Of a DNA stretch of 64,000 nucleotides, positions 45,499 through 54,655 are shown one piece after another (positions within the stretch are counted from its first letter, which is position 1; each line of letters starts with the position of its first letter). The stretch is from Corallococcus interemptor. Its GTDB lineage: Bacteria; Myxococcota; Myxococcia; Myxococcales; Myxococcaceae. The stretch lies in contig NZ_RAWM01000007.1 in the NCBI RefSeq assembly GCF_003668875.1, forward strand, positions 1 through 64,000. The letters run 5' to 3'. The position numbers and the translations under genes were made by a program. Below the pieces are notes generated by a model. It did no database searches, had not been told where the DNA came from, and saw nothing but the letters and a program-made list of their open reading frames with translations.

Positions 45499-45816
45499 AT
45501 GTCCGAACCGGATGTGTTCGCGGCGCTCTCCAATCCGGTGCGCCGGGAAATCCTGCTGCAGCTGCGCAAGGGGCCGCGCGCGGTGAACGACCTGGCGAGC
45601 GGCTTCAACCTGGGCCGGCCCGCCGTCTCCGAACACCTCCAGGTGCTTCGCAAGGCGAAGCTCGTCCGCGAGGAGCCGCGCGGCCGCGAGCGCTACTACC
45701 ACCTGGATCCGCGTCCACTGTCGGAGGTGGACGACTGGCTCAAGGCCTTCACGCACTACGGGAAGCAGCGGCTTGCCGCGCTCGAGGACGTGCTCGACGA
45801 GGAGTCCCGAAAATGA
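45499..45816 (+). CDS. ArsR-family winged-helix repressor
   Basis: 105 residues: FAALSNPVRREILLQL, then the recognition region NLGRPAVSEHLQVLRKAKLV and a wing (EEPRGRERYYHLDP), typical of the ArsR subgroup that sits next to SRPBCC/AHSA1 genes. No obvious metal-binding Cys. The start codon is chosen because the family begins here; the stop overlaps the next start (ATGA). Confidence 0.9.
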   Translation: MSEPDVFAALSNPVRREILLQLRKGPRAVNDLASGFNLGRPAVSEHLQVLRKAKLVREEPRGRERYYHLDPRPLSEVDDWLKAFTHYGKQRLAALEDVLDEESRK

Positions 45817-46019
45817 ATCCCCCCGCCGTCATCCAGCTGGACCACGTGTATGCCCATCCGCCCGCCGCCGTGTGGAAGGCTTTGACGACCCCGGAGCTCC
45901 ACGCGAAGTGGTGGGCCGCGGGCGACGTGCGGCCCGTCGTGGGCCGCCGCGCCTTCGAGGGGATGAAGCCGGGCTGGCCGGGCGTGCTCGCACGGCTGGG
46001 AGCCGCACTCGGCGTCTGA
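45813..46019 (+). pseudogene. SRPBCC/AHSA1-like protein with internal deletion
   Basis: Only 68 residues, against the usual 140-160. The first 45 match the AHSA1 N terminus (VYAHPPAAVWKALTTPELHAKWWAAGDVRPVVG), and the rest (RRAFEGMKPGWPGVLARLG) resembles the C-terminal helix of the same family. The central sheet is missing without a frameshift. Probably a non-functional remnant of the ArsR-linked partner gene, although a small product could be made. Confidence 0.6.
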
Positions 46020-46080
46020 GTGCCCGCCCGCCGAGACGAGCCGTGGACGCACGGGGGGAACGCGGATACAAGGCCGCCGA

Positions 46081-46479
46081 ATGGAGGCCGTCCCCGTGAA
46101 GAAGCCCACCCTCGTCACCGAAATCTCGAAGGAGTTCACCTTCGAGGCCGCGCACCGCCTGCCCAACGTTCCGGAAGGGCACAAGTGCTCGCGGGTGCAC
46201 GGCCACAGCTACCGCATTGAAATCACCCTCCGCGGCCCCGTGCACCCGCACTTCGGCTGGATCGTGGACTTCGCGGAGCTGAACGCCGCCTGGCAGCCGC
46301 TGCACGCCCAGCTGGACCACCGGCTGCTCAACGACGTCCCGGGCCTGGAGAACCCCACGAGCGAGCTCTTGGCCGCGTGGCTCTTCGAGCGCGTGAACGT
46401 GCCCGGCACCACCGTCGCGCGCATCCGCGTGGCGGAGACGTGCACGTCGTCGTGCACCGTCTACGCGCAGGAAGGCTGA
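46081..46479 (+). CDS. queD: 6-carboxytetrahydropterin synthase family (QueD)
   Basis: 132 residues with zinc-binding HGH and catalytic Cys in CSRVHGHSY, an early AAHRLPN, and the late catalytic AETCTSSCTVY region. QueD converts dihydroneopterin triphosphate to 6-carboxy-tetrahydropterin for queuosine. No other queuosine gene lies in this window. The start ATG 46081 has no strong ribosome-binding site. Confidence 0.9.
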   Translation: MEAVPVKKPTLVTEISKEFTFEAAHRLPNVPEGHKCSRVHGHSYRIEITLRGPVHPHFGWIVDFAELNAAWQPLHAQLDHRLLNDVPGLENPTSELLAAWLFERVNVPGTTVARIRVAETCTSSCTVYAQEG

Positions 46480-46487
46480 AGCAGGCG

Positions 46488-47189
46488 CTAGCGCTCGATC
46501 TGTCCCAGGTTGGCGTGGATGACCGCGCCATTCAGGACGGGGGTGGTGGCGCAGAGGTAGAGCACGTTGGCGATCTCCTCCGGGGTAATCAGCCGCCCGA
46601 AGGTCGTCATCCCCGCCACGCTCGCGCGGACGGCGGGGTCGGCTCCCAGGTGCTCGCGGAGCATCTCCGTGTCGGTGAAGCCCGGGCAGACGGCGGCGGT
46701 GTGCACCTGCGTCCCCGCCAGGTCCTGGCAGGTGGCCCGCATCATCCCGATGAGCGCGTGCTTGGTCGTCACGTAGGACGCCACGCCCTTCACGGCCTTC
46801 TCCCCCAGCGTGGACGCCACGTAGAGCAGGGACGAGCCGTCCGTGAGCAGCGGCCGCGCCAGGCGGTTGAGCACCAGCGGCGCCACGACGTTGACCTCCA
46901 GCACGCGGCGCAGGTGGTCCGCGTCCATGGTCAGCGCGTCGTCATGTTCGTAGAGGGCGGCGTTGTGGATGACGCTCAGGCGGCCCTGTCCGGCGCCGTC
47001 GCGCAGCGCCTTCTCCACCGCGGGCTCCCAGCCCGGCACGGCCAGGTCCACCGGGACGTTCACGACGTCCGGCACGATGCACGGGCTTCGCGACACGTTG
47101 ATGACGCGCCAGCCCTCCTTGCGGAACCGCTCCGCCGCCGCCCGGCCAATGCCCCGGCTGGCGCCGGTGATGAGGACCTGATCAGACAT
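46488..47189 (-). CDS. Short-chain dehydrogenase/reductase
   Basis: 233 residues with the SDR cofactor motif TGASRGIGR, the NNAG-equivalent HNAALYE, catalytic Ser in YVASTLGEKAV and YxxxK as YVTTKHA. It overlaps the upstream pterin-synthase-like gene by 8 bp, suggesting a pterin reductase role (FolM- or sepiapterin-reductase-like); sequence alone does not fix the substrate. Confidence 0.88.
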   Translation of the reverse strand: MSDQVLITGASRGIGRAAAERFRKEGWRVINVSRSPCIVPDVVNVPVDLAVPGWEPAVEKALRDGAGQGRLSVIHNAALYEHDDALTMDADHLRRVLEVNVVAPLVLNRLARPLLTDGSSLLYVASTLGEKAVKGVASYVTTKHALIGMMRATCQDLAGTQVHTAAVCPGFTDTEMLREHLGADPAVRASVAGMTTFGRLITPEEIANVLYLCATTPVLNGAVIHANLGQIER

Positions 47190-47682
47190 CGCGTTTCCAC
47201 TCCCAGGAGGCCCACTGGCCGGGGCCCGAAGCGCACTTCACCACCAGCCCGGTGATGTGGTCGCGGGCCATGGCGCTGCCGTCGCCCACCAGCTCCTCGC
47301 CGAAGACGCGCGCCAGCTCCTCCAGCGACACGTTGGCCACCGGCAGCACCGTGACGTCGCGCTGGAGGAAGCGCAGCTCCTCGCCGTTGAAGTGCGCCAC
47401 GTGGTTGCCCTTTTCGTCCCGCTCCAGCCGCAGGTGCTTGGAGTGGCCGGGCAGGAAGAACGTCTCGTTCCAGGCCTTGCAGCGGGCGATGATGGCCTGC
47501 TTGAGCGGACCGTAGTCCGAAAGCAGGCCGTCGTCGGACACCTCCCCCGTCAGCGCGACGTAGACGGAGAAGTTGTGCCCATGCAGGTTCTCGCGGTGCG
47601 TGGCGGAGAAGATGGTGAAGTGCCCCGCGGAGAACTTCATCTCTTCCTTGTGCAGCTCGAGGGTCGTGGTGCGCGGCGCCAT
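47182..47682 (-). CDS. 6-pyruvoyl-tetrahydropterin synthase paralogue, PTPS-III-like
   Basis: 166 residues, with FSAGHFTIFSATHRENLHGHNF as the zinc site. Where QueD has Cys four residues before HGH, this protein has Arg, with Glu three residues before (E-x-x-HGH). From memory of the literature, PTPS-III proteins with Glu replacing the Cys substitute for dihydroneopterin aldolase in folate synthesis. It overlaps the SDR gene, so the pair may make a pterin or folate intermediate. Confidence 0.82.
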   Translation of the reverse strand: MAPRTTTLELHKEEMKFSAGHFTIFSATHRENLHGHNFSVYVALTGEVSDDGLLSDYGPLKQAIIARCKAWNETFFLPGHSKHLRLERDEKGNHVAHFNGEELRFLQRDVTVLPVANVSLEELARVFGEELVGDGSAMARDHITGLVVKCASGPGQWASWEWKRDV

Positions 47683-47721
47683 GGGATGGCCCAGGGCATA
47701 CCACCCGGGGCCAAGGCGGGA

Positions 47722-49338
47722 CTAGAAGAGGAAGTCCGTGGTGAGGAAATCCGACTCTCTGCGGGTCAGGATGGATTGGACGAGCGCCGTGTTGTCCGCC
47801 GTCGTCTTCGTCGCCACCAGCGTGCGGATGGAGAACACCCGCAGCGCGTCCGCCACGGACAGCGTCCCCTCCGCGGAGTCCTTGCGGCCGTTGAACGGGA
47901 ACGTGTCCGGCCCGCGCTGGCACTGGCAGTTGAGGTTGATGCGGCCCACCTGGTTGGAGAACGCGTCGATGAACCGCCCGATGCGCGCCGAGTCCTTCCC
48001 GAACAGGCTCAGCTGCTGGCCGAACGGCGAGTCCACCACCAGCTGGATGGCCTCCGCGTCGTCGTCGAAGACCATCACCGGCACCACCGGGCCGAACTGC
48101 TCCTCGGTGGCCAGCCGCATCTCGCGCGTCACCGGGTACACCACCGTGGGTGAATAGAACGACTTGGACGCCTGCCCGCCCGTCGCGTTCACCACGCGCG
48201 CGCCCTTCCCCACCGCGTCGTCCACCAGCCCCTGGAGGTAGGTCCCCTTGCCCGGCTCCGGCAGCGGCGTGACGGCGACGCCCGGGTCCCAGGGCATGCC
48301 GGGCTTGAGCGTGTCCACGGCGGCGGTGAACTTCGCGAGGAACGCGTCCACGACCTTCCGGTGCACCACCAGGAGCTTCAGCGCCGTGCACCGCTGGCCG
48401 TTGAAGGACAGCGTGCCGGTGATGCACTCCTTCACGGCGTTATCCAGGTCCGCGTCCTCCAGGATGATGGCCGGGTTCTTCGCGTCCAGGCCCAGCACGG
48501 ACTTGAGCCGGTGCGGACGCGGGTGCATGCGCTTCAATTCGCTGGCGCCCTTGTTGGTGCCGATGAACGCGAACAGGTCCACCTGCCCGCTCTCCATCAG
48601 CGCGCCCACGGTCTCCCGGCCCCGGCCGTAGATGATGTTGATGACGCCGGGCGGGAAGCAGTCCCGGAACGCCTCCAAGAGAGGCCGCACCAGCAGCACG
48701 CCGAACTTCGCCGGCTTGAACACCACGGTGTTGCCCATCAGCAGCGCGGGGAAGAGCGTGCTGAAGGTCTCGTTGAGCGGGTAGTTGTACGGCCCCATGC
48801 ACAGGGCCACGCCCATGGGCGCGCGGCGGATCTGCGCCATGATGCCCTGGTCCTGCACGAAGCGGGACGACGTGCGGTCCAGCTCCTTCAGCGCGCGGAT
48901 GGTCTCCACGATGAGGTCCACCGTGCGGTCGAACTCCTTCTCCGAGTCCGGCTGCGTCTTGCCAATCTCCCACATGAGCAGGTTCACCACGGCGGTGCGC
49001 TGGGCGCGCATGGCGGTGAGGAAGCGCTCCACGTGCTCGATGCGCTCGGCGACCTTGAGCCCAGGCCAGACGCCCCGGCCGGAGTCGTAGGCCTTCACCG
49101 CAGCCGCCAGTGCGTCCAGCGACTCGCGCGAGGTGAGCAGCGGGGTGGCGCCGATGACCTTCTGCTTCAGCCCTTCCGGGGTCCGGACGAACACGGGGCT
49201 TAGTACCGGATTCAGCTCACCGGCCCAGGTGCGCAGCTCGCCGCCCACCAGGTACTCGCGCTGCTCCAGGTACGCGGGCAGCCGCACGCCGGGGGGAATC
49301 TGCTCTTCGGAGGGAAAGAGGGTGTCGAGTGCCGTCAT
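47722..49338 (-). CDS. gapN: NADP-dependent non-phosphorylating glyceraldehyde-3-phosphate dehydrogenase (GapN type)
   Basis: 538 residues of the aldehyde-dehydrogenase superfamily: MGPYNYPLNETFSTLFPALLMGNTVVFKPAKFG, catalytic Cys in NGQRCTALK, and a C-terminal INLNCQCQRGPDTFPFNGRKDSAEGTLS, which fits the GAPN group. Expected reaction: glyceraldehyde-3-phosphate to 3-phosphoglycerate with NADPH formation. Confidence 0.88.
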   Translation of the reverse strand: MTALDTLFPSEEQIPPGVRLPAYLEQREYLVGGELRTWAGELNPVLSPVFVRTPEGLKQKVIGATPLLTSRESLDALAAAVKAYDSGRGVWPGLKVAERIEHVERFLTAMRAQRTAVVNLLMWEIGKTQPDSEKEFDRTVDLIVETIRALKELDRTSSRFVQDQGIMAQIRRAPMGVALCMGPYNYPLNETFSTLFPALLMGNTVVFKPAKFGVLLVRPLLEAFRDCFPPGVINIIYGRGRETVGALMESGQVDLFAFIGTNKGASELKRMHPRPHRLKSVLGLDAKNPAIILEDADLDNAVKECITGTLSFNGQRCTALKLLVVHRKVVDAFLAKFTAAVDTLKPGMPWDPGVAVTPLPEPGKGTYLQGLVDDAVGKGARVVNATGGQASKSFYSPTVVYPVTREMRLATEEQFGPVVPVMVFDDDAEAIQLVVDSPFGQQLSLFGKDSARIGRFIDAFSNQVGRINLNCQCQRGPDTFPFNGRKDSAEGTLSVADALRVFSIRTLVATKTTADNTALVQSILTRRESDFLTTDFLF

Positions 49339-49481
49339 GGACGGCCTTTCTAATGGGACACCCGGCCCCCGGCACGATTTCCCGCCATGATGAAACCATG
49401 ATGAGGAGACGAGCCCGCCGTGCGGTTCGATGCGGGGCGCATCTGGATGATGGCTCCACCCTGATGCGCGAGAGGTGGTTC

Positions 49482-51713
49482 ATGCTGAAGTCCCTCCTGA
49501 GAAGCACGCTGCCGCTGTTCCTGATGATGTCCGCCGCGCCCGTGGGAGCCCAGCCCGACGCGGGCACAGCCGCCACGAGCGTCATCATCGGCACGGTGAT
49601 TGACGTCGAGACCAAGAAGCCCGTGGGGGACGTGGTCGTCATCGCGAGGTCGCCGAGCATGGAAGGCGAACAGGTCGTCGTCACGGACGCCCAGGGGAAC
49701 TACCGCATCCCTCAGCTTCCCGCCGGCACGTACGTCTTGCGGTTCGAAAAGGAGGATTTCAAGCCTTACGCCCATGAGATCCAGTTGCTCCCCAATCGCA
49801 CCCTCCGCGTGAACGCGGAATTGCGGCCGGATCCCTTCCCACAGGTGGAGACCATCATCGGTGCGCCGCCCACCATCGACGTGGGCTCGTCGAACATGGG
49901 CGTCAACGTGGACCAGGAGTTCGTCAAGCGCATCGCGGTGGCGCGCCCGGTGGGCAAGGGCGGTGCAAAGCGTGAGTTCGAGTCTCTGGCCGAGGTCGCT
50001 CCGAGCGCCAGGTCCGACCAGTACGGCGTGTCCATCAACGGCGCGACCTCACCCGAGAACGGCTACGTGGTGGACGGCCTGTCCACGAACGACCCGGCCT
50101 TCGGCGTCAACAGCAGCCCGCTCGACAAGAACGACCGCGCGCGTGCTCCGTCCTGGGCCCTGCCGTACATGCACATCGTCGTCCCGGACGGCACGCCGCA
50201 GACGACGTACCGCGCGCCCCAGGCCTCTGCGGTCCCCACGCCGCAGCCCGCGCCGGAGCGCACCGTGGCCCCGCAGGGCCAGCGCTTCTTCGACATGTAC
50301 TTCAAGGGTTACGGCGTGAACCCCACCGTGGACACGGAGGAGGAGCGGTTCTCCACCTTCTCCGTGGACACGGACACGGCGTCGTACACGCTGACGCGCG
50401 CCTACCTGGAGCGCGGCGCGCTGCCGGATGAACAGGCCGTGCGCGTGGAGGAGTTCGTCAACACCTTCGACTACGACTACGCCAACGCTCCGGACGCGCC
50501 GTTCAGCGTGAACGTGGAGGGCTTCCCCTCCCCCGCGCGCAAGGGCTACCAGGTGGTGCACATCGGCGTGAAGGCGCGCGACGTGAGCCGAGCGGAGCGC
50601 AAGCCGGGGCACCTGGTCTTCGTCATCGACGTGTCCGGCTCCATGGATATGGAGAACCGGCTGGGCCTGGTGAAGCGCTCGCTGCGCCTGCTGGTGGACG
50701 CGCTGGATGAGCGCGACTGGGTGTCCATCGTCGTCTACGGCACCACCGCCCATCAGGTGCTGGCCCCCACCAACGCCACGCAGAAGGCCGCCATCCTGAG
50801 CGCCATCGACAGCGTCCAGTCGGAAGGCTCCACCAACGCGCAGGCCGGCATGGAGCTGGGCTACGCGCTGGCCGCGAGCCACATGATCAAGGGCGGCATC
50901 AACCGCATCATCCTCTGCTCGGACGGCGTGGCGAACAACGGCATCGTCGAAGCGGACGGCATCTGGCAGCGCGTGAAGGAGCAGGCGGCGGCAGGCATCA
51001 CCCTGTCCACCGTGGGCTTCGGCATGGGCAACTACAACGACGTGCTCATGGAGCGGCTGGCCCAGGTGGGTGAAGGCAACTACTCCTACGTGGACAAGCT
51101 GGAGGAGGCCCGCCGCATCTTCGTGCAGAACCTCACCGGCACGCTCCAGGTCGTGGCCAAGGACGTGAAGCTCCAGGTGGAGTTCGACCGCAAGACGGTG
51201 TCCCGCTACCGCCTCATCGGCTACGAGAACCGGCTGCTCACCAAGCAGCAGTTCAACGACGACCGCGTGGACGCGGGTGAAGTGGGCGCGGGCCACGCCG
51301 TCACCGCCCTGTACGAAGTGAAGCTGCGCGACCCGTCGCAGACGAACTTCGGCACGCTGCGCATCCGCTACAAGGCCCCGGAGGGCGGCAGCTCGAAGCT
51401 CATCGAGAAGGCCATGCCCGTGACGCTCCTGCGTCCCGCGTATGAGAAGGCCGCCTCCCCCACCCGCCTGTCCTACGTCGCCGCGGCGTTCGCGGAGAAG
51501 CTGCGCGGCTCCTACTGGGCGCGCCCGCTCACCTACGACGCGCTCGTATCGCTCTGGGAGGAGTTGGGCACGCCGCTGAAGGCGCGCAAGGACGTGGCGG
51601 AACTGGGCGACCTCATCCGGCTGGCGAAGAAGCTGGACCGCCGCGAGGACCGCTTCGAGTCCATCGCGCCGGTCCGCACCATGGACGCCGACCGCGTCCC
51701 GACCATCAAGTAG
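49482..51713 (+). CDS. VWA protein with N-terminal carboxypeptidase-regulatory-like and TonB-plug-like domains
   Basis: 743 residues with a signal peptide (to about VGAQPDA), a carboxypeptidase-regulatory-like domain (GTVIDVETKKPVGDVVV, to about 110), a plug-like segment (about 120-215, with INGATSPENGYVVDGLSTNDP), a linker, then a YfbK-type region with VWA MIDAS DVSGS at about 383-387 and a C-terminal domain. The plug-like piece resembles part of a TonB receptor but no barrel follows. ATG 49482 has GAGAGG 6 bp upstream and is preferred over ATG 49464. The histidine kinase gene follows 12 bp later. Confidence 0.85.
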   Translation: MLKSLLRSTLPLFLMMSAAPVGAQPDAGTAATSVIIGTVIDVETKKPVGDVVVIARSPSMEGEQVVVTDAQGNYRIPQLPAGTYVLRFEKEDFKPYAHEIQLLPNRTLRVNAELRPDPFPQVETIIGAPPTIDVGSSNMGVNVDQEFVKRIAVARPVGKGGAKREFESLAEVAPSARSDQYGVSINGATSPENGYVVDGLSTNDPAFGVNSSPLDKNDRARAPSWALPYMHIVVPDGTPQTTYRAPQASAVPTPQPAPERTVAPQGQRFFDMYFKGYGVNPTVDTEEERFSTFSVDTDTASYTLTRAYLERGALPDEQAVRVEEFVNTFDYDYANAPDAPFSVNVEGFPSPARKGYQVVHIGVKARDVSRAERKPGHLVFVIDVSGSMDMENRLGLVKRSLRLLVDALDERDWVSIVVYGTTAHQVLAPTNATQKAAILSAIDSVQSEGSTNAQAGMELGYALAASHMIKGGINRIILCSDGVANNGIVEADGIWQRVKEQAAAGITLSTVGFGMGNYNDVLMERLAQVGEGNYSYVDKLEEARRIFVQNLTGTLQVVAKDVKLQVEFDRKTVSRYRLIGYENRLLTKQQFNDDRVDAGEVGAGHAVTALYEVKLRDPSQTNFGTLRIRYKAPEGGSSKLIEKAMPVTLLRPAYEKAASPTRLSYVAAAFAEKLRGSYWARPLTYDALVSLWEELGTPLKARKDVAELGDLIRLAKKLDRREDRFESIAPVRTMDADRVPTIK

Positions 51714-51725
51714 GAACGGATCCGG

Positions 51726-53558
51726 ATGCCGCGCAGGCTGCTGCCCACCCTCGTCGCCCTCGTGCTCGGCCTCGCCGGGCTCGGGGTTGGCCTGGGCTAT
51801 CTCCACCGCATCTTCGCCGCGGAACGCGAGGACGCGCGGGCCTCGCTCCGCTCCCGGCGCGAGGCCCTGGAGCAGTACGCCCGCGCGTCGTTGGGACAGG
51901 CGCTGCGCGAAGGCCTGGAGGGTGCGCGCGGCACGCTGGCGGCGGCGAAGGAGGATCCGCTCGTGGCCACGCCGGGGCTGTACCTGCGGGAACAGGGGGA
52001 GCAGGTCCTGCCCCGGCTGGCGCAGTTCGACACGGCCGGGGACGCGCCCGCGAAGGAGCGCTACGCCAGGCTGCGCGCGGGCACCGAGGTCGCGGACGAG
52101 GACGAGGGTCCGTGGAGCGAGCGGCTGGAGCGGATGGCACTGGTGGAGCAGGCGCTGAAGGCGAAGGACCGCAAGGCCACGCTGCTGTCGTTGATGGCGC
52201 TGCTCCAGCACCGCGCCCGCTTCGTGCTCGCGTCCACGCGGGACCTTCCGTCCTTGCTGGTGGTGCTGGAGGACGTGGCGGCGCGAGGCGATGTGGTGCC
52301 GGACCTGATGCGCGGACTGGTGCGCGACGGGCTCCTGGATGGGCAGGGCGGCGGGCGGCTGGAGGGATTGCAGCGGCTGTTGTTGCTCAAGCGCTCACGC
52401 TTCACGCCGGAGGACTTCGAGTTCCTGCGGGAGAAGGTGTCGGCGCTCTCCGCGCGAGTGGGCGTGCCGGTGGGGGACTTCGAGGCGCGGGCGCGCGAGC
52501 TGGCCACGACGCCGCTGCCGCTCCCGGAGGCCGTGCGCGAGCCGCTGCTGGTCAGGTCCGGCTGGTACCTGGAACCGCTCCAGGGGGCGGACGTGCGCGG
52601 ACTGGCGCTGGACCTGCCCGGGCTGCTGGCGGGGCTCACCCGTGAGATGCGCGAGCGCGGCCTGCTGGAGTCGGACGGGCGCGTGGCCCTGCCGGGAGAC
52701 GCGCCGGTGATGACGCTGGCGTCGCTGCCCGTGGCGGTGGAGTCGTCCGCGTGGGCTCGGGGCGAAGATGCGCTGGAGAGCCGCTACCGGCTCAAGACGC
52801 TGATGCTGGCGCTGTGCGCGGCGCTGGCGCTCGTCATCGCGGCGTTGGCCTTCGTGGCGCAGCAGCGCAAGTACCGTTTCCTGGAGCTGAAGAGCGACTT
52901 CGTGGCCACGGTGTCGCACGAACTGCGCACGCCGCTGGCGTCCATCCGGCTGCTCGCGGAGACGCTGGAGTGGCGGGTGGCGGAGGGCGCGGACGCGAAG
53001 GACTACCCCTCGCGCATCATCCGCGAGGCGGACGGGCTAGGCTTCCTGGTGGAGAACCTGTTGTCGTTCAACCGCATCGACAAGGGGCGCTGGGCGCCGA
53101 AGCTCGCGCCGGTGCGGCTGGATGAGCTGGTCTCCCACCTGCGCCGGGACCTGGAGTCCAGCGCGCCGGTGCCGGTGGAGCTGACCGCGGACGTGGACGC
53201 GCGCGAACTGAACGCGGACGCGCAGCTCTTGCGGCTCCTCCTGGCGAACCTGGCGCGCAACGCGTGCGCGTACAACACCCGCAGCCCCGTGCGGCTGCAC
53301 GTCCAGACGCTGTCCGGAGGGCGCGTGCATTTCACGGACAACGGCACCGGCATCCCCAAGCCCGAGTGGGAGCGCGTCTTCGGAGAGTTCTACCGGCTGT
53401 CCGGCCGCGACGGCCGCGAGGTGCCCGGCAGCGGGCTGGGGCTCGCGCTGTGCCGGCGCATCGCAAGGCTTCATGGAGGCACGCTGCGCGTGGCGGACTC
53501 CAGCCCCGAAGGCACGACCTTCGAACTGACCCTTCCCGAGTACCGGAGCACCGCATGA
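51726..53558 (+). CDS. Sensor histidine kinase
   Basis: 610 residues: N-terminal helix, a large extracytoplasmic sensor (about 30-355) not recognised, a second helix (about 358-380), then HisKA with phospho-acceptor His398 (VSHELRTPLASIR) and an HATPase domain with LLANLARNACAYN and GSGLGLALCRRIARLHGG. The stop overlaps the response-regulator start. Confidence 0.93.
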   Translation: MPRRLLPTLVALVLGLAGLGVGLGYLHRIFAAEREDARASLRSRREALEQYARASLGQALREGLEGARGTLAAAKEDPLVATPGLYLREQGEQVLPRLAQFDTAGDAPAKERYARLRAGTEVADEDEGPWSERLERMALVEQALKAKDRKATLLSLMALLQHRARFVLASTRDLPSLLVVLEDVAARGDVVPDLMRGLVRDGLLDGQGGGRLEGLQRLLLLKRSRFTPEDFEFLREKVSALSARVGVPVGDFEARARELATTPLPLPEAVREPLLVRSGWYLEPLQGADVRGLALDLPGLLAGLTREMRERGLLESDGRVALPGDAPVMTLASLPVAVESSAWARGEDALESRYRLKTLMLALCAALALVIAALAFVAQQRKYRFLELKSDFVATVSHELRTPLASIRLLAETLEWRVAEGADAKDYPSRIIREADGLGFLVENLLSFNRIDKGRWAPKLAPVRLDELVSHLRRDLESSAPVPVELTADVDARELNADAQLLRLLLANLARNACAYNTRSPVRLHVQTLSGGRVHFTDNGTGIPKPEWERVFGEFYRLSGRDGREVPGSGLGLALCRRIARLHGGTLRVADSSPEGTTFELTLPEYRSTA

Positions 53559-54256
53559 CCACCGCCGCCCCCACCGTCCTCGTCGTGGAGGACGACCCGA
53601 ACCTGCGGCTCGCGCTGCGGGACAACCTGGAGCACCAGGGTGGCTACGCCGTGGAGGAGGCCGCCACGGTGAAGGAGGCGCGCGAGCACCTGTCCCGCCG
53701 CGACTTCCAGCTCATCCTCCTGGACGTGATGCTGCCGGACGGAGACGGCTACGCGCTCTGCCGCTCGCTGCGCGAGGAGGGCATGGGCGTGCCGGTGCTG
53801 ATGCTCACCGCGCGCACGCTGGAGGAGGACGTGGTGCGCGGCTTCGAGTCCGGCGCGCAGGACTACCTGGGCAAGCCCTACCGGCTGCGCGAGCTGCTGG
53901 CCCGCGTGGGCGCGCACCTGAAGCGCGGCGGGGGTGTCGCTCCGGCGAAGCTGCTGCGCTTCGCGGGCTACAGCGTGGACCTGGACCGGCGGCGCGTGGA
54001 GTCACCGGAGGGCGCGGAGGTGGAGCTGACGCGCAAGGAGTTCGACCTGCTGGCCTTCTTCGTGAAGGAGCGCGAGCGGGCGCTCAAGCGCGACGAAATC
54101 CTGGACGCCGTATGGGGCACGGACGTGGTGGTGGATCCGCACACCGTGGACAACTTCGTCTCCAGCCTGAAGCGCAAGCTCAAGTGGACCAGCGCGTCCC
54201 GCTTCTCCATCCAGACCGTGCGAGGAGTAGGCTACCGGATGGAGATCGAACGATGA
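53555..54256 (+). CDS. OmpR-family response regulator
   Basis: 233 residues with a receiver domain (acidic EDD at 12-14, phospho-acceptor Asp57 in ILLDVMLPD, Lys in YLGKPYRLREL) and a C-terminal winged-helix DNA-binding domain (VDNFVSSLKRKL, RGVGYRM). It overlaps the kinase gene (ATGA) and the small gene downstream. Confidence 0.94.
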   Translation: MTTAAPTVLVVEDDPNLRLALRDNLEHQGGYAVEEAATVKEAREHLSRRDFQLILLDVMLPDGDGYALCRSLREEGMGVPVLMLTARTLEEDVVRGFESGAQDYLGKPYRLRELLARVGAHLKRGGGVAPAKLLRFAGYSVDLDRRRVESPEGAEVELTRKEFDLLAFFVKERERALKRDEILDAVWGTDVVVDPHTVDNFVSSLKRKLKWTSASRFSIQTVRGVGYRMEIER

Positions 54257-54615
54257 GATTCCTTGTCCTGCCGTGCCTCGCGTTGTTGCTGGCCTCCGCC
54301 CCCACGAGCGCCCGGTCCGATAGCGCCATCTTCGGCACCGTCATCGACGTCGGCACCCGGAAGCCCATCCCGGACATGGTCGTCACCGCGGCCTCCCCTT
54401 CCCTCCAGGGAGAAGAGGTCGTGGTCACGGACCTCCAGGGGAACTTCCGCATCCCGAACCTGCGGCCGGGGCAATACACGCTGCGCTTCGAGCGGCTGTA
54501 CTACCACCCGTATTCGCGCACGGATCTCCAGCTCCAGGCGGGACATTCCCTCCGGGTGCACGCCGAAGTGGTTCCGGACCCGAACCAGCCCGACATGGGA
54601 TGCGGCCCCATGTAG
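54253..54615 (+). CDS. Secreted stand-alone carboxypeptidase-regulatory-like domain
   Basis: 120 residues: signal peptide to about SARSDS, then one domain that closely mirrors the N-terminal domain of the upstream VWA protein (GTVIDVGTRKP, GEEVVVTDLQGNFRIPNL, LRPGQYTLRFE). It overlaps the response-regulator stop (ATGA). A partial duplicate, possibly a partner or decoy of the VWA protein. Confidence 0.8.
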   Translation: MRFLVLPCLALLLASAPTSARSDSAIFGTVIDVGTRKPIPDMVVTAASPSLQGEEVVVTDLQGNFRIPNLRPGQYTLRFERLYYHPYSRTDLQLQAGHSLRVHAEVVPDPNQPDMGCGPM

Positions 54616-54655
54616 CCCGCTTGTCAGCCCCGAGGCCCCGGGAAACACTCCCCGA

